Assembly: GCF_003344625.1 (NCBI RefSeq)
Contig: NZ_QPKJ02000004.1
Coordinates: 124,001 to 188,000 of the forward strand
DNA length: 64,000 bases
Direction of reading: 5' to 3'
From: Solirubrobacter deserti
Lineage (GTDB): Bacteria; Actinomycetota; Thermoleophilia; Solirubrobacterales; Solirubrobacteraceae
Below the pieces are notes generated by a model. The model was given only the letters and a program-made list of their open reading frames with translations, ran no database searches and had not been told where the DNA came from. Shown here in pieces: positions 16,720-26,376 of the stretch (the stretch's first letter is position 1; every line of letters starts with the position of its first letter). The translations under genes were made by a program, and so were the position numbers.

Positions 16720-16751
16720 CGGGGCCGCGACGCCGAAGCGCCGCGGCCCCG
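16720..16751 (-). terminator. Intrinsic terminator of the ThuA/propeller gene
   Basis: A perfect 10-bp GC stem joins 16720-16729 (CGGGGCCGCG) and 16742-16751 (CGCGGCCCCG) with a 12-base loop. Read on the - strand it begins 15 bases after the stop codon of the giant ThuA gene and is followed by a T-rich stretch (TCGTGTTT), the layout of a Rho-independent terminator. It also separates that gene from the downstream peptidase gene on the same strand. Confidence 0.8.
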
Positions 16752-16766
16752 AAGGGAGCTACCTGA

Positions 16767-19700
16767 CTACGGCGTCGTGGTCGACAGCGTGAACGTCAGG
16801 GTCTTGCTGTAGGTCCCGCGACGGAGCGCGTCCGTCTCGAGGATCGACTGCTTGAACGTCAGCGGCACGCTCTCGCCGCCGACCGGCGCGTTCCAGCTCT
16901 TGAGCAGCGTCGGCGTACCCGCCAGCGGCTTCTCGTTGATCTGGAGCGGCTGGGTCAGGGCGTAGGCGCCGTTGACCAGCTTGCCCGTGTTGGTCGAGCT
17001 CGGATCGACGACCGTGAGGGTCGCGTCACCCGCCGTGGAGGTCACCTTCGCCGTGGCACCGACGGAGTAGTCCTTCGTGACGCCCGGGGTGAACGAGCCG
17101 AGGCTCTCCGGGGTGTTGATGGTGAGCGCGAGCACGCCCGGGACCTCGCCGCCGACGACGACGGGGACCTCGGTGCTGTTGCTGCGGACCTTGATCGCGA
17201 CGGACTTCTCCGCCTCGACCAGGCCGGCCTGGTCGGTCGAGCGGAAGCGGATCGTGTGCTCGCCCGCCGGCGCCGCGAACGGCGCCGTGTAGGTCTGCCA
17301 CTCGCCGCCGTCGATCGCGTACTGCGTGCTCGCCACGCCGGAGCCGCCCGTACCGTCGGCACCCGCCAACGTGATGGTCGGCGCCGTCGCGTACCAACCG
17401 TCCTGACCGGGCTGGGCCGAAGCCGTCGCCGTGGTGGTCGGGGCGGCCTTGTCGAGCTTGACCGTGACGGTCTTCTCCGCCTCGACGTTGCCCGCGGCGT
17501 CCTTGGAGCGGTAGGTCACCGTGATGGTGCCCGCGCCGTCCAGGGCGACCGGAGCGGTGTACGCCTGGTAGGCACCGTTGCCGATCTTGTACTCGGTCGT
17601 CGCGCCGGCCTCACTCGCGAGGGTGAGGGTCGGAGCCGACGTGTACCAGCCGTTGGCCCCGTTCGCCGCCGCCGGGTTCAGCGTCGACGTGGTGGTCGGG
17701 GCCTCGGTGTCGCCCGAACCGATGCGGAAGTAGTCGAAGTCCACATTGATCGGGGCGGCCTGCGAGGGCCCGAAGGCCATGAGGCCGATCGCCGGGTTGG
17801 TCAGGTTGACGGTGATCGAACCGGGCGACTTGACCCAGGTCGTGCCGTCCGCGCTGATCTCGCCGGTGTAGGTGTTGCCCTTCTTGATCAGGCGCAGCCA
17901 CCACGTGTCCGTGGCGGACGCCGGCGGCTCGATGTCCTGAGCGCCGGTCGGACCGTAGGCGTTGCCGCCGTTCTCGGCCCGCAGCTCGACGCGGCGCGCC
18001 TTCGCGGCACCCGGCTCGTTGTCGGCCACCACGTCGTACTTGACGTAGTGATCGACGTCGCTGTAGAGCAGGAAGCCCGCCAGCTGCCAGGCGTCGCCGA
18101 GCGGCGCCGTCATCTTCGTCTCAGCCACCCAGTCACCGGCGGGCGGCGTCTGGAGGATGAGGTTCTCCACCGGGTTGTTGTTGGACCCGCTGAAGTCGCC
18201 GTCGAACGTCGTGACCCGCAGCTTGCCGTCCACGAGCTTGGCCCGGTTGGAGTTCCAGCTGTTGATCTTGTCCCAGCGGCAGCCGTCGAGCTCGGTGCCG
18301 TCGAACTCGTCGTTCGCGGCCGGCTTCGGCTTCGCCTCGTCCGGGGTGACCCGGAACCAGTCGAACGCCGCGGTCTTGTTCTGGGCGTCGAGGTCACCCG
18401 CGGCCAGCAGGCCGATGGTGCCGTTGGCCTTCAGCGGCGCGGTGCCGCCCATGTTGGTCCAGTCCGTGCCGTTCGTCGAGTAGGCGCCCGTGAGGGTGCC
18501 GTTCGCGTTCGTCAGGCGCAGATGGATCGTGGCCGGATGGTCGGACGCGACGAACGCGTTGTTGCCGTGGCCCGTGCGCGACCCGTTGGTCTCGCTCCAG
18601 AACTCCACGAAGCGCCGCCCGTCCGTGTGCCGGGTGAAGGAGAGCTTCGTGTAGTTGTTGTCGTCCACGTGGATCACGAGGCCCGCGTACTGCCAGGCGT
18701 TGTCGTGCGAGAGCGTGACCTTGGTGGACGCCTGCCAGTTGCCCGTGGGGGTCTTCTGGCCGACGTGGGAGACGGGCGCCGTGTTGGCGCCGTCGATGTC
18801 GCCGTTGATCACGGCGAGGTTGAGCGCGCCGCCGGTGGTGGCGGGCAGGCTCGCGGCGGGGCCGCGGGCGATCGTCCAACGGGAGCGATTGAGCGCCCCG
18901 TCGAACTCATCCGACAGGGTGGGCGTGCAGCCCGGCGTCGGCGTGGACGGCTCCTCCGGCTCCTCCGGAACCTCGGGATCGGTGTCGAGCGACCAGTTGG
19001 TGAACTTGGCCGTGGCGCGCGTCCCGCTGATGTGCGAGACGACGAATAGGCCGATGTCCTGAACGGTGGTCGCGGCGTTGATGGTGGTCGTGATGCCCAC
19101 CTGGGTCCACGCGACACCGTCACGCGAGCAGTAGACCGAGAACTTCTTGCCGAACTTCTCGACCTTCAGCCACGTCGGGGCGCTGCCGGTGCCACAGCCG
19201 GTGGCCACGGGCTCACCGTTGTCATTGACCTGGCCGTTGCCGCCGGCGTCGTGCATGAACTCGGCCTCGCCGTTGCCCTTCTCGGAGAAGACGAGGTAGC
19301 CCTTGTTGTCGTTGCCGCCACCCTGCGGGATCTGGTTGCGGACGATGATGCCCGCCTTGCCGCTCGCGTGGGTGCCGTCGTAGGAGGCGACCTTCACCGT
19401 GGCGATGAAGTTCTCGCCCACGCCGCCCGGCAGGTAGACCGCGCCGAACTCGTTGGCGGCCTGCCACAGGTCCGCGCCGGCGGCGCTGACCGTGAACTCG
19501 TCGCCGACCTTGTCGAAGGCCGCGTCGACGTTGGCGAACGTCTCCCACGGCGGGCGGATGCCCGTCTCACCGACCGAGAAGCGCACCTTGCGCGAGTCGT
19601 TGGTGAGGTTCTTCGAGTTGGTGGCGACCGCGTGGACGGCGTAGAACTTCTCCGTCGTCTGCGTCCAGTTGACGCTGTACGGCGCCGTGGTGTCCTCGCC

Positions 19701-22700
19701 GATCTTGGTGCCGTCGACGAAGAACTCGACCTTGGTGATCGTGTTCTCGGCGTCGGTCGCGTCAGCGGTGAACGTGACCTGGCCGGCGTCGACCGCGTCG
19801 TTCTCCGCCGGAGCGGTGATCTTCACCGTCGGACGGGTCTCGGGCGCGATGCCCTTGCCGTTGACCTCGAAGAAGTTCAGGCGGAAGTTCGCGGCGCCCT
19901 TGAACACCAGGAACAGGCCCATCGAGGACTTGTCGGCCGGGGCCGGGATGGTGACGTCCTGCCAGCGGTTCAGGCTGCCCGTGTTCGGCACGTTGGCCGT
20001 GCCGAGCAGGTCGCCCGTCGGGCTGTCCTTGCGCAGCTCGATCTGCCCGCCCGCGATCGCCGAGGCGACACGGAAGGTGATCGAGTCGATGCCGGTGAAG
20101 TTGACCGGGTCGTAGGAGGCCCAGTCGCCCGTGTTGAGGCCGGTCAGCGCCGAGGTGGCCTCGGCGTCGCCGGAGGCCTCGGCGGTGTCCACGCCCAGGC
20201 GGCCGTCAGCGTGCTCGGCCTCCTTGCGCTTGGGCTGGATGATCACCGTGTCGGTGCCCGTGAGCGACGGCACCTCGCCGGCGCCGTTGTCGGAGTAGCG
20301 GGCGTCCAGGACGAAGAACACCTTCATGTCCTCCGAGTGGCCCGTGCCGAGGTCGGTCACGACCTCGCCCGTCTTGCCCGTGTTCTCGAGCAGCGGGTGC
20401 GCGTGATCGTCGTGGCCGAGGGCCGGCTGGACGATCAGCTTGTTGTAGTCGACGGTGTCCTCGGCGTCCGTGACCGTGACGTCCCAGCTGACCTTGTCGC
20501 CCCACTCGACGAAGCCGCCGTCGACGGGGCCGTTGAACTTGACCGTCGGCTTGGTGTTGCCGACCGTGACCGGGAGCACCGTGGTGCCGGTCTTGCCGGC
20601 CGGGTCGGTCACGGTCAGGCGGGCCTGGTAGACGCCGCCCGTCGTGTACGTGTGCGTCGGGTTGGCTTCGGTCGAGTCCGTCGAGCCGTTGCCGTCGAAG
20701 TCCCACGCGTACGTGAGCGCGCCGCCCTCGGGGTCGGTCGAGCCGGCGCTGGAGAACGTCACCTGCAGCGGCGTCTTGCCGTTGTCCGGCGTGGCGGAGC
20801 CACTCGCCCGCGGCGAGCGCGAGCCGTTGATGTAGTCGATGCGGTAGATGCCCGAGTTCGGGTTGTCACGGCCGTAGCCGCCGCCCCACTCGAGCGCGTA
20901 CAGCGAGCCGTCGGGCCCGAACGCCAGCGACTGCGGCGCCAGGAACGACGTGTTCGGCATGAACGGGTTGACCTTCTCGACCTTGCCCGTCTCGTCGTTG
21001 AGCTGGACGGTCCAGACGCGGTTCTTCGCCCAGTCGTAGTAGAAGGCCTTGCCGTCGTAGGAGGCCGGGAACTTCGTGTCGGACTCGAGGTTGGCGTCGT
21101 ACTTGTAGAACGGGCCGCCCATCGGGGCCAGGCCGCCGCCGGCGGGGATCGCGCCGACCGAGGTCGTGCGGTAGCCGTACCACATGTCCGGCGCCTTGGC
21201 CGGGGGCAGCTCACGCAGACCCGTGTTCTTGATCGAGTCGTTGATCGGCTTGGCGCAGTCGAAGTACGCGCCGACGGTGACCGGCGTCGTCATGTAGTCG
21301 ACGTCGCGGAACGCCTGCTGGTTGCCCATGCAGAACGGCCAGCCGTAGTTGCCGGCTTCCTTGATGATGTTGTACTCGACGATGCCCGCCGGACCACGGT
21401 TCGGGTTGTCGTTGGAGTTGTCGGGCGCGTAGTCGGCCACGCCGACCCAACCCGTGGTCGGATCCACGGAGAACTTCCACGGGTTGCGGAAGCCCATCGC
21501 GTAGATCTCGGGACGCGTCTTCTCGGTGCCGACCGGGAACAGGTTGCCCGCCGGGATGTCGTAGCCGCCTTCAGCCTTCGGCTTGACGCGGAGGATCTTG
21601 CCGCGCAGGTCGTTGGTGTTGCCCGAGGTCTCGCGGGCGTCCCACATGCGGTCCGCGCGCTCGTTGAGCGGGGCGTAGCCGCCGGAGGGCTCCGAGTGCG
21701 GGTTGACGTCGTCGCCGACGCCGAGCAGCAGGTTGCCCTGGAGGTCGAAGTCCAGGTTGCCGCCGGTGTGGCCGGGCTCGTCCGGCTCACGCGAGGCGGG
21801 GACCTCGATGATCAGCTTCGCCGACGCCGGGTCGATGTCGCTGTTGGCGTCGACCGTGAAGCGCGTGACGCGGCTCTTGAAGTTGGCCGGATCGCTGTTG
21901 TTGGAGGAGTTCGGGGCGTGGTAGACGTAGACCCAGCCGTTCTCGGAGAACTTCGGGTCGACGACGATGCCCATGAGGCCGTCCTCGCCGCCGGAGTACA
22001 CCGGAAGCGTGATGGCGGTCTTGACGTTCTGCGTCTTCGGGTCGTACACGCGGATCTGGCCACGGACGAGCTCGGTGAAGAAGACGCGGCCGTCGGGTGC
22101 GACGTCGAGCGCGAACGGGGCGCTCGTGTTCTCGTCCAGCGCGACCTTCTCGAAGTTCGAGTTGATCGTGCCGCCGCAGTCGCCGGTCTCGACGCCCGCG
22201 GCCCACTTGACGCCGCCGATGATGTGGTCGAGCAGCGCCTTCTCCTGGAAGTGGGCGCCGAAGTGACCCATCGCGGTGACCCAGGCGCGGCCGCCGTCGT
22301 ACGGCTTGCACCACGAGATCGGATGGTCGTAGCCCATCCGGTTGCCGCCGGCGTCGTAGGTCGACTCGTCCATCGAGAGCAGCACGTGGGCGCTGCCGCG
22401 GACGTTGGTCGAGAAGTTGTACCACTCGTCGTTGCGCGTCCAGCGGTCAGCCAGGTGCTTGGTCGACGGGTGCGCCTTGTCCTCGTTGATGACCTGCGCG
22501 GTGAGGCCGCCGACGCCGGAGTTCCACGGCGGCGGGTCGTCGGCCGGAGGCGTCGAGCCGGTGGCGGCGTGACCCGGCATCAGCGAGCCGATCAGGTCGT
22601 CCCACCACTTGTAGTTGCCGCGCATGTCCGTGGCGTTGTGGATGGCGACGATGCCGCCGCCCGCCTTCTGGTACTTCTCCATCGCCGCCTTCTCGGCGGC

Positions 22701-23114
22701 GGTCCAGGGATCACCGGACGTCTGGAACATCACCAGCGCGTCGAAGCGCGCCAGGTCGGTGTCGTTGAAGATGGACGAGTCCTCGGAGAGCTCCGAGGTG
22801 ATGCCGGCCTCCGTGAACGCTGCGCGCAGCAGCGGAGTGCCCTTCTCGATCGCGTCCGTGTGCCGGAACGCGGCGGTCTCACTGAAGATGAGGACGTGCG
22901 CGGGCGCGGCGGGCGCCTCGAGCTTCGACAGCGGCGCCGTCGACGTCCAACCCGGCGTCTGCGCTCCCATGAGCGCCGCGGCGTTCACTTCCGGCGCGTA
23001 ATCGTGGGAATGCGGGGCGCCCGTGTAGTGCGCCGTCGCGGGGGCAGCCAGCAGTCCTGCGCCGGCGGCCGCCAACGCTGCGCTCTTAAGCGCGCGTTTC
23101 CTGAAGCCTCTCAA
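16767..23114 (-). CDS. Giant exported ThuA / sugar-dehydrogenase propeller / PKD / carbohydrate-binding mosaic
   Basis: A 2,115-residue exported protein. Approximate order: signal peptide 1-28; ThuA-like domain 72-305 (HVLIFSETAAFRHTDAIEKG, IVAIHNATD); PQQ-type sugar-dehydrogenase beta-propeller 310-760 (GLMGIVVDPKFSENGWVYVY, PEIYAMGFRNPWKFS); PKD 765-850 (YAWDFDGNGS); beta domain 855-960; CBM6-like 966-1088; Ig-like 1090-1185; concanavalin-like 1190-1375; Pro/Glu linker; two more paralogous concanavalin-like domains (DEFDG starts) 1400-1595 and 1598-1800; two Ig-like repeats 1805-1990; beta tail. It probably binds and oxidises cell-wall or plant sugars; catalysis is unproven. TTG start 23114 has GGAGGAGAAG upstream. 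The 160-base divergent spacer to the next gene holds two direct GTCAGAT copies (23189, 23231). Confidence 0.88.
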   Translation of the reverse strand: MRGFRKRALKSAALAAAGAGLLAAPATAHYTGAPHSHDYAPEVNAAALMGAQTPGWTSTAPLSKLEAPAAPAHVLIFSETAAFRHTDAIEKGTPLLRAAFTEAGITSELSEDSSIFNDTDLARFDALVMFQTSGDPWTAAEKAAMEKYQKAGGGIVAIHNATDMRGNYKWWDDLIGSLMPGHAATGSTPPADDPPPWNSGVGGLTAQVINEDKAHPSTKHLADRWTRNDEWYNFSTNVRGSAHVLLSMDESTYDAGGNRMGYDHPISWCKPYDGGRAWVTAMGHFGAHFQEKALLDHIIGGVKWAAGVETGDCGGTINSNFEKVALDENTSAPFALDVAPDGRVFFTELVRGQIRVYDPKTQNVKTAITLPVYSGGEDGLMGIVVDPKFSENGWVYVYHAPNSSNNSDPANFKSRVTRFTVDANSDIDPASAKLIIEVPASREPDEPGHTGGNLDFDLQGNLLLGVGDDVNPHSEPSGGYAPLNERADRMWDARETSGNTNDLRGKILRVKPKAEGGYDIPAGNLFPVGTEKTRPEIYAMGFRNPWKFSVDPTTGWVGVADYAPDNSNDNPNRGPAGIVEYNIIKEAGNYGWPFCMGNQQAFRDVDYMTTPVTVGAYFDCAKPINDSIKNTGLRELPPAKAPDMWYGYRTTSVGAIPAGGGLAPMGGPFYKYDANLESDTKFPASYDGKAFYYDWAKNRVWTVQLNDETGKVEKVNPFMPNTSFLAPQSLAFGPDGSLYALEWGGGYGRDNPNSGIYRIDYINGSRSPRASGSATPDNGKTPLQVTFSSAGSTDPEGGALTYAWDFDGNGSTDSTEANPTHTYTTGGVYQARLTVTDPAGKTGTTVLPVTVGNTKPTVKFNGPVDGGFVEWGDKVSWDVTVTDAEDTVDYNKLIVQPALGHDDHAHPLLENTGKTGEVVTDLGTGHSEDMKVFFVLDARYSDNGAGEVPSLTGTDTVIIQPKRKEAEHADGRLGVDTAEASGDAEATSALTGLNTGDWASYDPVNFTGIDSITFRVASAIAGGQIELRKDSPTGDLLGTANVPNTGSLNRWQDVTIPAPADKSSMGLFLVFKGAANFRLNFFEVNGKGIAPETRPTVKITAPAENDAVDAGQVTFTADATDAENTITKVEFFVDGTKIGEDTTAPYSVNWTQTTEKFYAVHAVATNSKNLTNDSRKVRFSVGETGIRPPWETFANVDAAFDKVGDEFTVSAAGADLWQAANEFGAVYLPGGVGENFIATVKVASYDGTHASGKAGIIVRNQIPQGGGNDNKGYLVFSEKGNGEAEFMHDAGGNGQVNDNGEPVATGCGTGSAPTWLKVEKFGKKFSVYCSRDGVAWTQVGITTTINAATTVQDIGLFVVSHISGTRATAKFTNWSLDTDPEVPEEPEEPSTPTPGCTPTLSDEFDGALNRSRWTIARGPAASLPATTGGALNLAVINGDIDGANTAPVSHVGQKTPTGNWQASTKVTLSHDNAWQYAGLVIHVDDNNYTKLSFTRHTDGRRFVEFWSETNGSRTGHGNNAFVASDHPATIHLRLTNANGTLTGAYSTNGTDWTNMGGTAPLKANGTIGLLAAGDLDAQNKTAAFDWFRVTPDEAKPKPAANDEFDGTELDGCRWDKINSWNSNRAKLVDGKLRVTTFDGDFSGSNNNPVENLILQTPPAGDWVAETKMTAPLGDAWQLAGFLLYSDVDHYVKYDVVADNEPGAAKARRVELRAENGGNAYGPTGAQDIEPPASATDTWWLRLIKKGNTYTGEISADGTTWVKSPGSITVNLTNPAIGLMAFGPSQAAPINVDFDYFRIGSGDTEAPTTTSTLNPAAANGANGWYTSAPTLTLASEAGATTEYKIGNGAYQAYTAPVALDGAGTITVTYRSKDAAGNVEAEKTVTVKLDKAAPTTTATASAQPGQDGWYATAPTITLAGADGTGGSGVASTQYAIDGGEWQTYTAPFAAPAGEHTIRFRSTDQAGLVEAEKSVAIKVRSNSTEVPVVVGGEVPGVLALTINTPESLGSFTPGVTKDYSVGATAKVTSTAGDATLTVVDPSSTNTGKLVNGAYALTQPLQINEKPLAGTPTLLKSWNAPVGGESVPLTFKQSILETDALRRGTYSKTLTFTLSTTTP

Positions 23115-23273
23115 ACTTCTCCTCCTCGCCCTCCCCGGGCGACGGTACGAGCATCGTGCTCAAGCTTGCTGAAACGCGGCCAAAGGCTGTCAGATAAGTT
23201 CGCGACCGTCAAGGCTTTTGCCCGCCGAGCGTCAGATGGCTTATCCCCCTCGGACATCGGATATTTGTCCGGC

Positions 23274-24143
23274 ATGCTCTTCAAGCGCCGCCGCTCCGGG
23301 CCGCCCGACTGGGCCTTGTACTTCAGTGAAGCCGAGTGGCGTGAGTTCGAACGGGTTGTGCGGGCGGAGATCACGCCGCGCGGGATCAGCGGCAGCATCC
23401 ACGACGGGCAGCTGACCTACGGCAAGGCGCGCTACGGCCTCGGCAACCTCGCACAGATGTGCCACGGCGAGCCGTTGGCGCTGTGGCCGGACATCGTCGC
23501 GCGCCACTTCGCGATCACGTCGGACATCCCGGAGGAGCTCGAAGGCATCCCGAAGGCGCGGCTGATCGACGACGGCTACTTGGCGCGCCTCCCGGACGAC
23601 CGCGTGACGCGGCGCGTGGCGGAGGACCTCCAGCTCGTGCTGAGCTGGGACCAGCCCGACCGGGTGGCGACGCCGCACCGCGACGAGGTGTTCGCGCGCG
23701 GGGAGCCCGACGACCTGTTCGCGGAGGCGATCGAGAACGCGCGTGCGGAGGAGGAGCTGGAGCTCGAGCGCCACGAGATCCCCGTGGGCGACGACGTCGT
23801 GGAGCTGTTCGCGCTCACGGGCGCCTCGCACTTCACCGCCACGCACGCGCTGTGGGCCGACGAGTTCGACCCGCCGGGTTCAGAGCACGGGACGCTCGTC
23901 GCCGTTCCCAACCGGCACACCGTGCTCGCGCATCCCATCCGCGCCATGTCGATGGTCGGCTCGCTCGGCGTGATGCTGGACCTGGCGCGGCGGATGGAGC
24001 AGGAGGGCCCGGGCTCGATCAGCCCGCACCTGTACTGGCTGCGGGAGGGCCGGCTCGAGCGCCTGGACGCGCGCATCACCGACGCGGGCATCGAGTTCGC
24101 GCCGAGCGCCGAGTTCGGGGCGATGATGGCGCGCCTCGCGTAG
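23274..24143 (+). CDS. Uncharacterised protein, DUF1444-like
   Basis: A 289-residue cytoplasmic protein. I see a mixed alpha/beta layout: LTYGKARYGLGNLAQMC, then a long region with DLQLVLSWDQPDRVATPHRDEV, and a late ALTGASHFTATHALWADEF and VAVPNRHTVLAHPI. The pattern recalls DUF1444-type proteins, whose function is unknown; the match is weak. The ATG at 23274 was chosen because upstream frame extensions are antisense to the giant gene. It ends ten bases before the fused kinase/lyase gene and may be cotranscribed with it. Confidence 0.6.
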   Translation: MLFKRRRSGPPDWALYFSEAEWREFERVVRAEITPRGISGSIHDGQLTYGKARYGLGNLAQMCHGEPLALWPDIVARHFAITSDIPEELEGIPKARLIDDGYLARLPDDRVTRRVAEDLQLVLSWDQPDRVATPHRDEVFARGEPDDLFAEAIENARAEEELELERHEIPVGDDVVELFALTGASHFTATHALWADEFDPPGSEHGTLVAVPNRHTVLAHPIRAMSMVGSLGVMLDLARRMEQEGPGSISPHLYWLREGRLERLDARITDAGIEFAPSAEFGAMMARLA

Positions 24144-24153
24144 CCTGCTGTGC

Positions 24154-26370
24154 GTGGACCCCGTGCTGACCGGCGCGACGCCGCGCCTCACCGCCGAGGA
24201 CGCGATCGAGATCGGCGCGGCGCTGTTCGGCGTGCGCGCGCCGGAGGCCCGCGACCTCGGTAGCGAGCGCGACCGCACGTTCCGGCTCGGCTCCGAGGCG
24301 ATCCTGAAGGTCTCCAACGCGGCCGAGGATCCGGACGTGCTAGACATGGAGGCGGCCGCGGCGCTGCACGTGACCGCGGTCGATCCGGAGCTGCGCGTCG
24401 CGCTGCCGTGGCGGCCGGTCGCGGGCGGTGATCCGGGCACAGCGCGCCCGGGGGACGATCCGGCGGCGCTGCGGGCGCGCTGGGGCGAGCACTGGGTGCG
24501 GCTCTATGACGTGCTGCCCGGCAGCAGCCGGATCGAGGCCCGCGCGCTGTCGGACGCGGCGCTGGCGGGATGGGGCGAGACGACGGCGCGGCTCGGGCAA
24601 GCGCTGCGGGCGTTCACGCACCCGTGCGCGACGCGGACGATGGCGTGGGACGTCCAGCACGCGCTCGCCGCGCGCGAGCTGCTCGGCGACATCCGTGACG
24701 CTCACGCGCGCGCGTGCGTGGAACGGGTGCTGGACGCGTTCGCGGTGCGCGTGGCGCCGGCGTGGCCGCGGCTACGGGCGCAGGTCGTCCACACCGACCT
24801 GACCGTCGACAACACGCTCACCGACGAGCACGGGCGGATCACGGGGGTCATCGACTTCGGGGACATGAGCCACTCGGCGCTCGTGAGCGACCTGGCGTCG
24901 GTGCTGGACTCCGTGTGCGGCGGGCGCGACGGGGACGAGCTGCTGCGCGCGGCGCGGCTCGTGCTCGACGGCTACCAGCGGCGGGTGTGGCTGGAGGAGC
25001 TCGAGCTGGAGGTGCTCGGCGTGGCGTGGGCCGCGCGGGCCGCGGTGACGGTCGCGATCAGCTCCTGGCGGGTGGCGCAGGGGCTCGAGGAGGCGGCGTT
25101 CGCCGAGCGCTACAACGCGATCGCGCTGCGGACGATCGAGAGCCTGGAGGCGTACGGGTGGGACGGCGTCGCGCGGGCGCTCGGTGCGGCCGGCGCGCGC
25201 CGCCCGGACCCGTCGCTGGCCGCGCGCCGGGCGGCGGCGTTCGGGCCGGCGATCGACCCGCTGTTCTACGCGTCGCCGATCGAGGTCTCCCACGCCGAGG
25301 GCGTCTGGCTCCATGACACCGAGGGCCGCGCGCTGCTGGACGCGTACAACAACGTGCCGTGCGTGGGGCACGCGCACCCGCGCGTGACGGCCGCGGTCGC
25401 GCGCCAGAGCGCGCTGGTCAACACGCACACGCGCTACCTGCACCCGAACGCGATCGAGCTCGCGGAGCGGCTGACCGCGACGTGCCCGCCCGAGCTGGAC
25501 ACGGTGATGCTGGTCAACTCGGGCTCGGAGGCCAACGACCTCGCGTGGCGGATGGCGACCATGGCGACCGGCAACCGGGGCGGGCTGTGCACGACGTTCG
25601 CCTACCACGGCATCACCGAGGCGATCGCCGCCCTGTCTCCCGAGGGCTGGTTCGACGAGCCCAAGCCGGCCCACGTCGAGACCTGGGACCCGTTCGACGC
25701 CGGCGCGTTCAGCGCCGCCGTCGCCCGGCTCGACACGCCGCCGGCGGCCGCCATCCTCGACGGGATCGTCACCAGCGACGGCATCGCGGAGCTCGATCCC
25801 GCGACCGTGCGGGGCTGGGTGGACGCGACCCGCGCCGCCGGCGGGCTGTGGATCGCCGACGAGGTCCAGTCCGGCCACGGCCGCACCGGCGAGGCGCTGT
25901 GGTGCTTCGAGCGCTTCGGGGTCGTCCCGGACTTCGTCACGCTCGGCAAGCCGATGGGCAACGGCCATCCGGTCGCGGCGGTCATCACACGCCGCGCGAT
26001 CGTCGAGGCGCTGGTCGGCCGCGCGACGCTGTTCAGCACGTTCGGCGGCAACCCGGTGAGCGCCGCGGCCGCGCTGGCCGTGCTCGACGTGATCGAGGAC
26101 GAGCGGGTGCTCGAGCGCGTGCGGCGCACGGGCGCCGCGCTCGGTGAGGCGCTGCGCGCGGTGGCGCCGGCCGACGTGCGCGGCGTCGGGCTCGCGTGGG
26201 GTGTCGACCTGCCCGACGCCCGCGCGGTGCGCGACCGCATGCGCGAGCTCGGCGTGCTCGTCGGCACCACCGGCCGCGACGGCAACACGCTCAAGATCCG
26301 CCCGCCGCTGGCGTTCGAGGAGACCCACGTCACACAGCTCGCCGAGGCGCTGAGCCGCGCGCTAGGGTGA
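24154..26370 (+). CDS. Fused aminoglycoside-phosphotransferase-like kinase and class III PLP phospho-lyase/aminotransferase
   Basis: A 738-residue bifunctional protein. Residues 1 to about 330 are a choline-kinase/APH-like kinase with the catalytic loop HTDLTVDN (His213, Asp215) and the metal loop VIDFGD. Residues about 345-738 are a fold-type I class III PLP enzyme with LWIADEVQSGHGRTGE and PLP Lys599 in LGKPMGNGHP. In animals separate members phosphorylate 5-hydroxylysine (HYKK) and eliminate phosphate from phospho-hydroxylysine or phosphoethanolamine (PHYKPL, ETNPPL). A fusion implies substrate channelling: phosphorylate an amino-alcohol, then eliminate. Many bacterial fusions carry an M23 domain between the two halves; it is absent here. 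GTG start; substrate unknown. Confidence 0.87.
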   Translation: MDPVLTGATPRLTAEDAIEIGAALFGVRAPEARDLGSERDRTFRLGSEAILKVSNAAEDPDVLDMEAAAALHVTAVDPELRVALPWRPVAGGDPGTARPGDDPAALRARWGEHWVRLYDVLPGSSRIEARALSDAALAGWGETTARLGQALRAFTHPCATRTMAWDVQHALAARELLGDIRDAHARACVERVLDAFAVRVAPAWPRLRAQVVHTDLTVDNTLTDEHGRITGVIDFGDMSHSALVSDLASVLDSVCGGRDGDELLRAARLVLDGYQRRVWLEELELEVLGVAWAARAAVTVAISSWRVAQGLEEAAFAERYNAIALRTIESLEAYGWDGVARALGAAGARRPDPSLAARRAAAFGPAIDPLFYASPIEVSHAEGVWLHDTEGRALLDAYNNVPCVGHAHPRVTAAVARQSALVNTHTRYLHPNAIELAERLTATCPPELDTVMLVNSGSEANDLAWRMATMATGNRGGLCTTFAYHGITEAIAALSPEGWFDEPKPAHVETWDPFDAGAFSAAVARLDTPPAAAILDGIVTSDGIAELDPATVRGWVDATRAAGGLWIADEVQSGHGRTGEALWCFERFGVVPDFVTLGKPMGNGHPVAAVITRRAIVEALVGRATLFSTFGGNPVSAAAALAVLDVIEDERVLERVRRTGAALGEALRAVAPADVRGVGLAWGVDLPDARAVRDRMRELGVLVGTTGRDGNTLKIRPPLAFEETHVTQLAEALSRALG

Positions 26371-26376
26371 AGCCAC

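Noticed and set aside
23189..23237. GTCAGAT direct repeats 42 bases apart in the ThuA upstream region
   Set aside because: Seven bases in a 160-base spacer is weak evidence; no matching promoter spacing on either strand.
19251..23273. Very long + strand open frame opposite the giant ThuA gene
   Set aside because: It is Arg/Val/Gly-rich shadow translation of GC-rich DNA with no motif; the - strand frame has clear domains. Only its last part from 23274 is a real gene.
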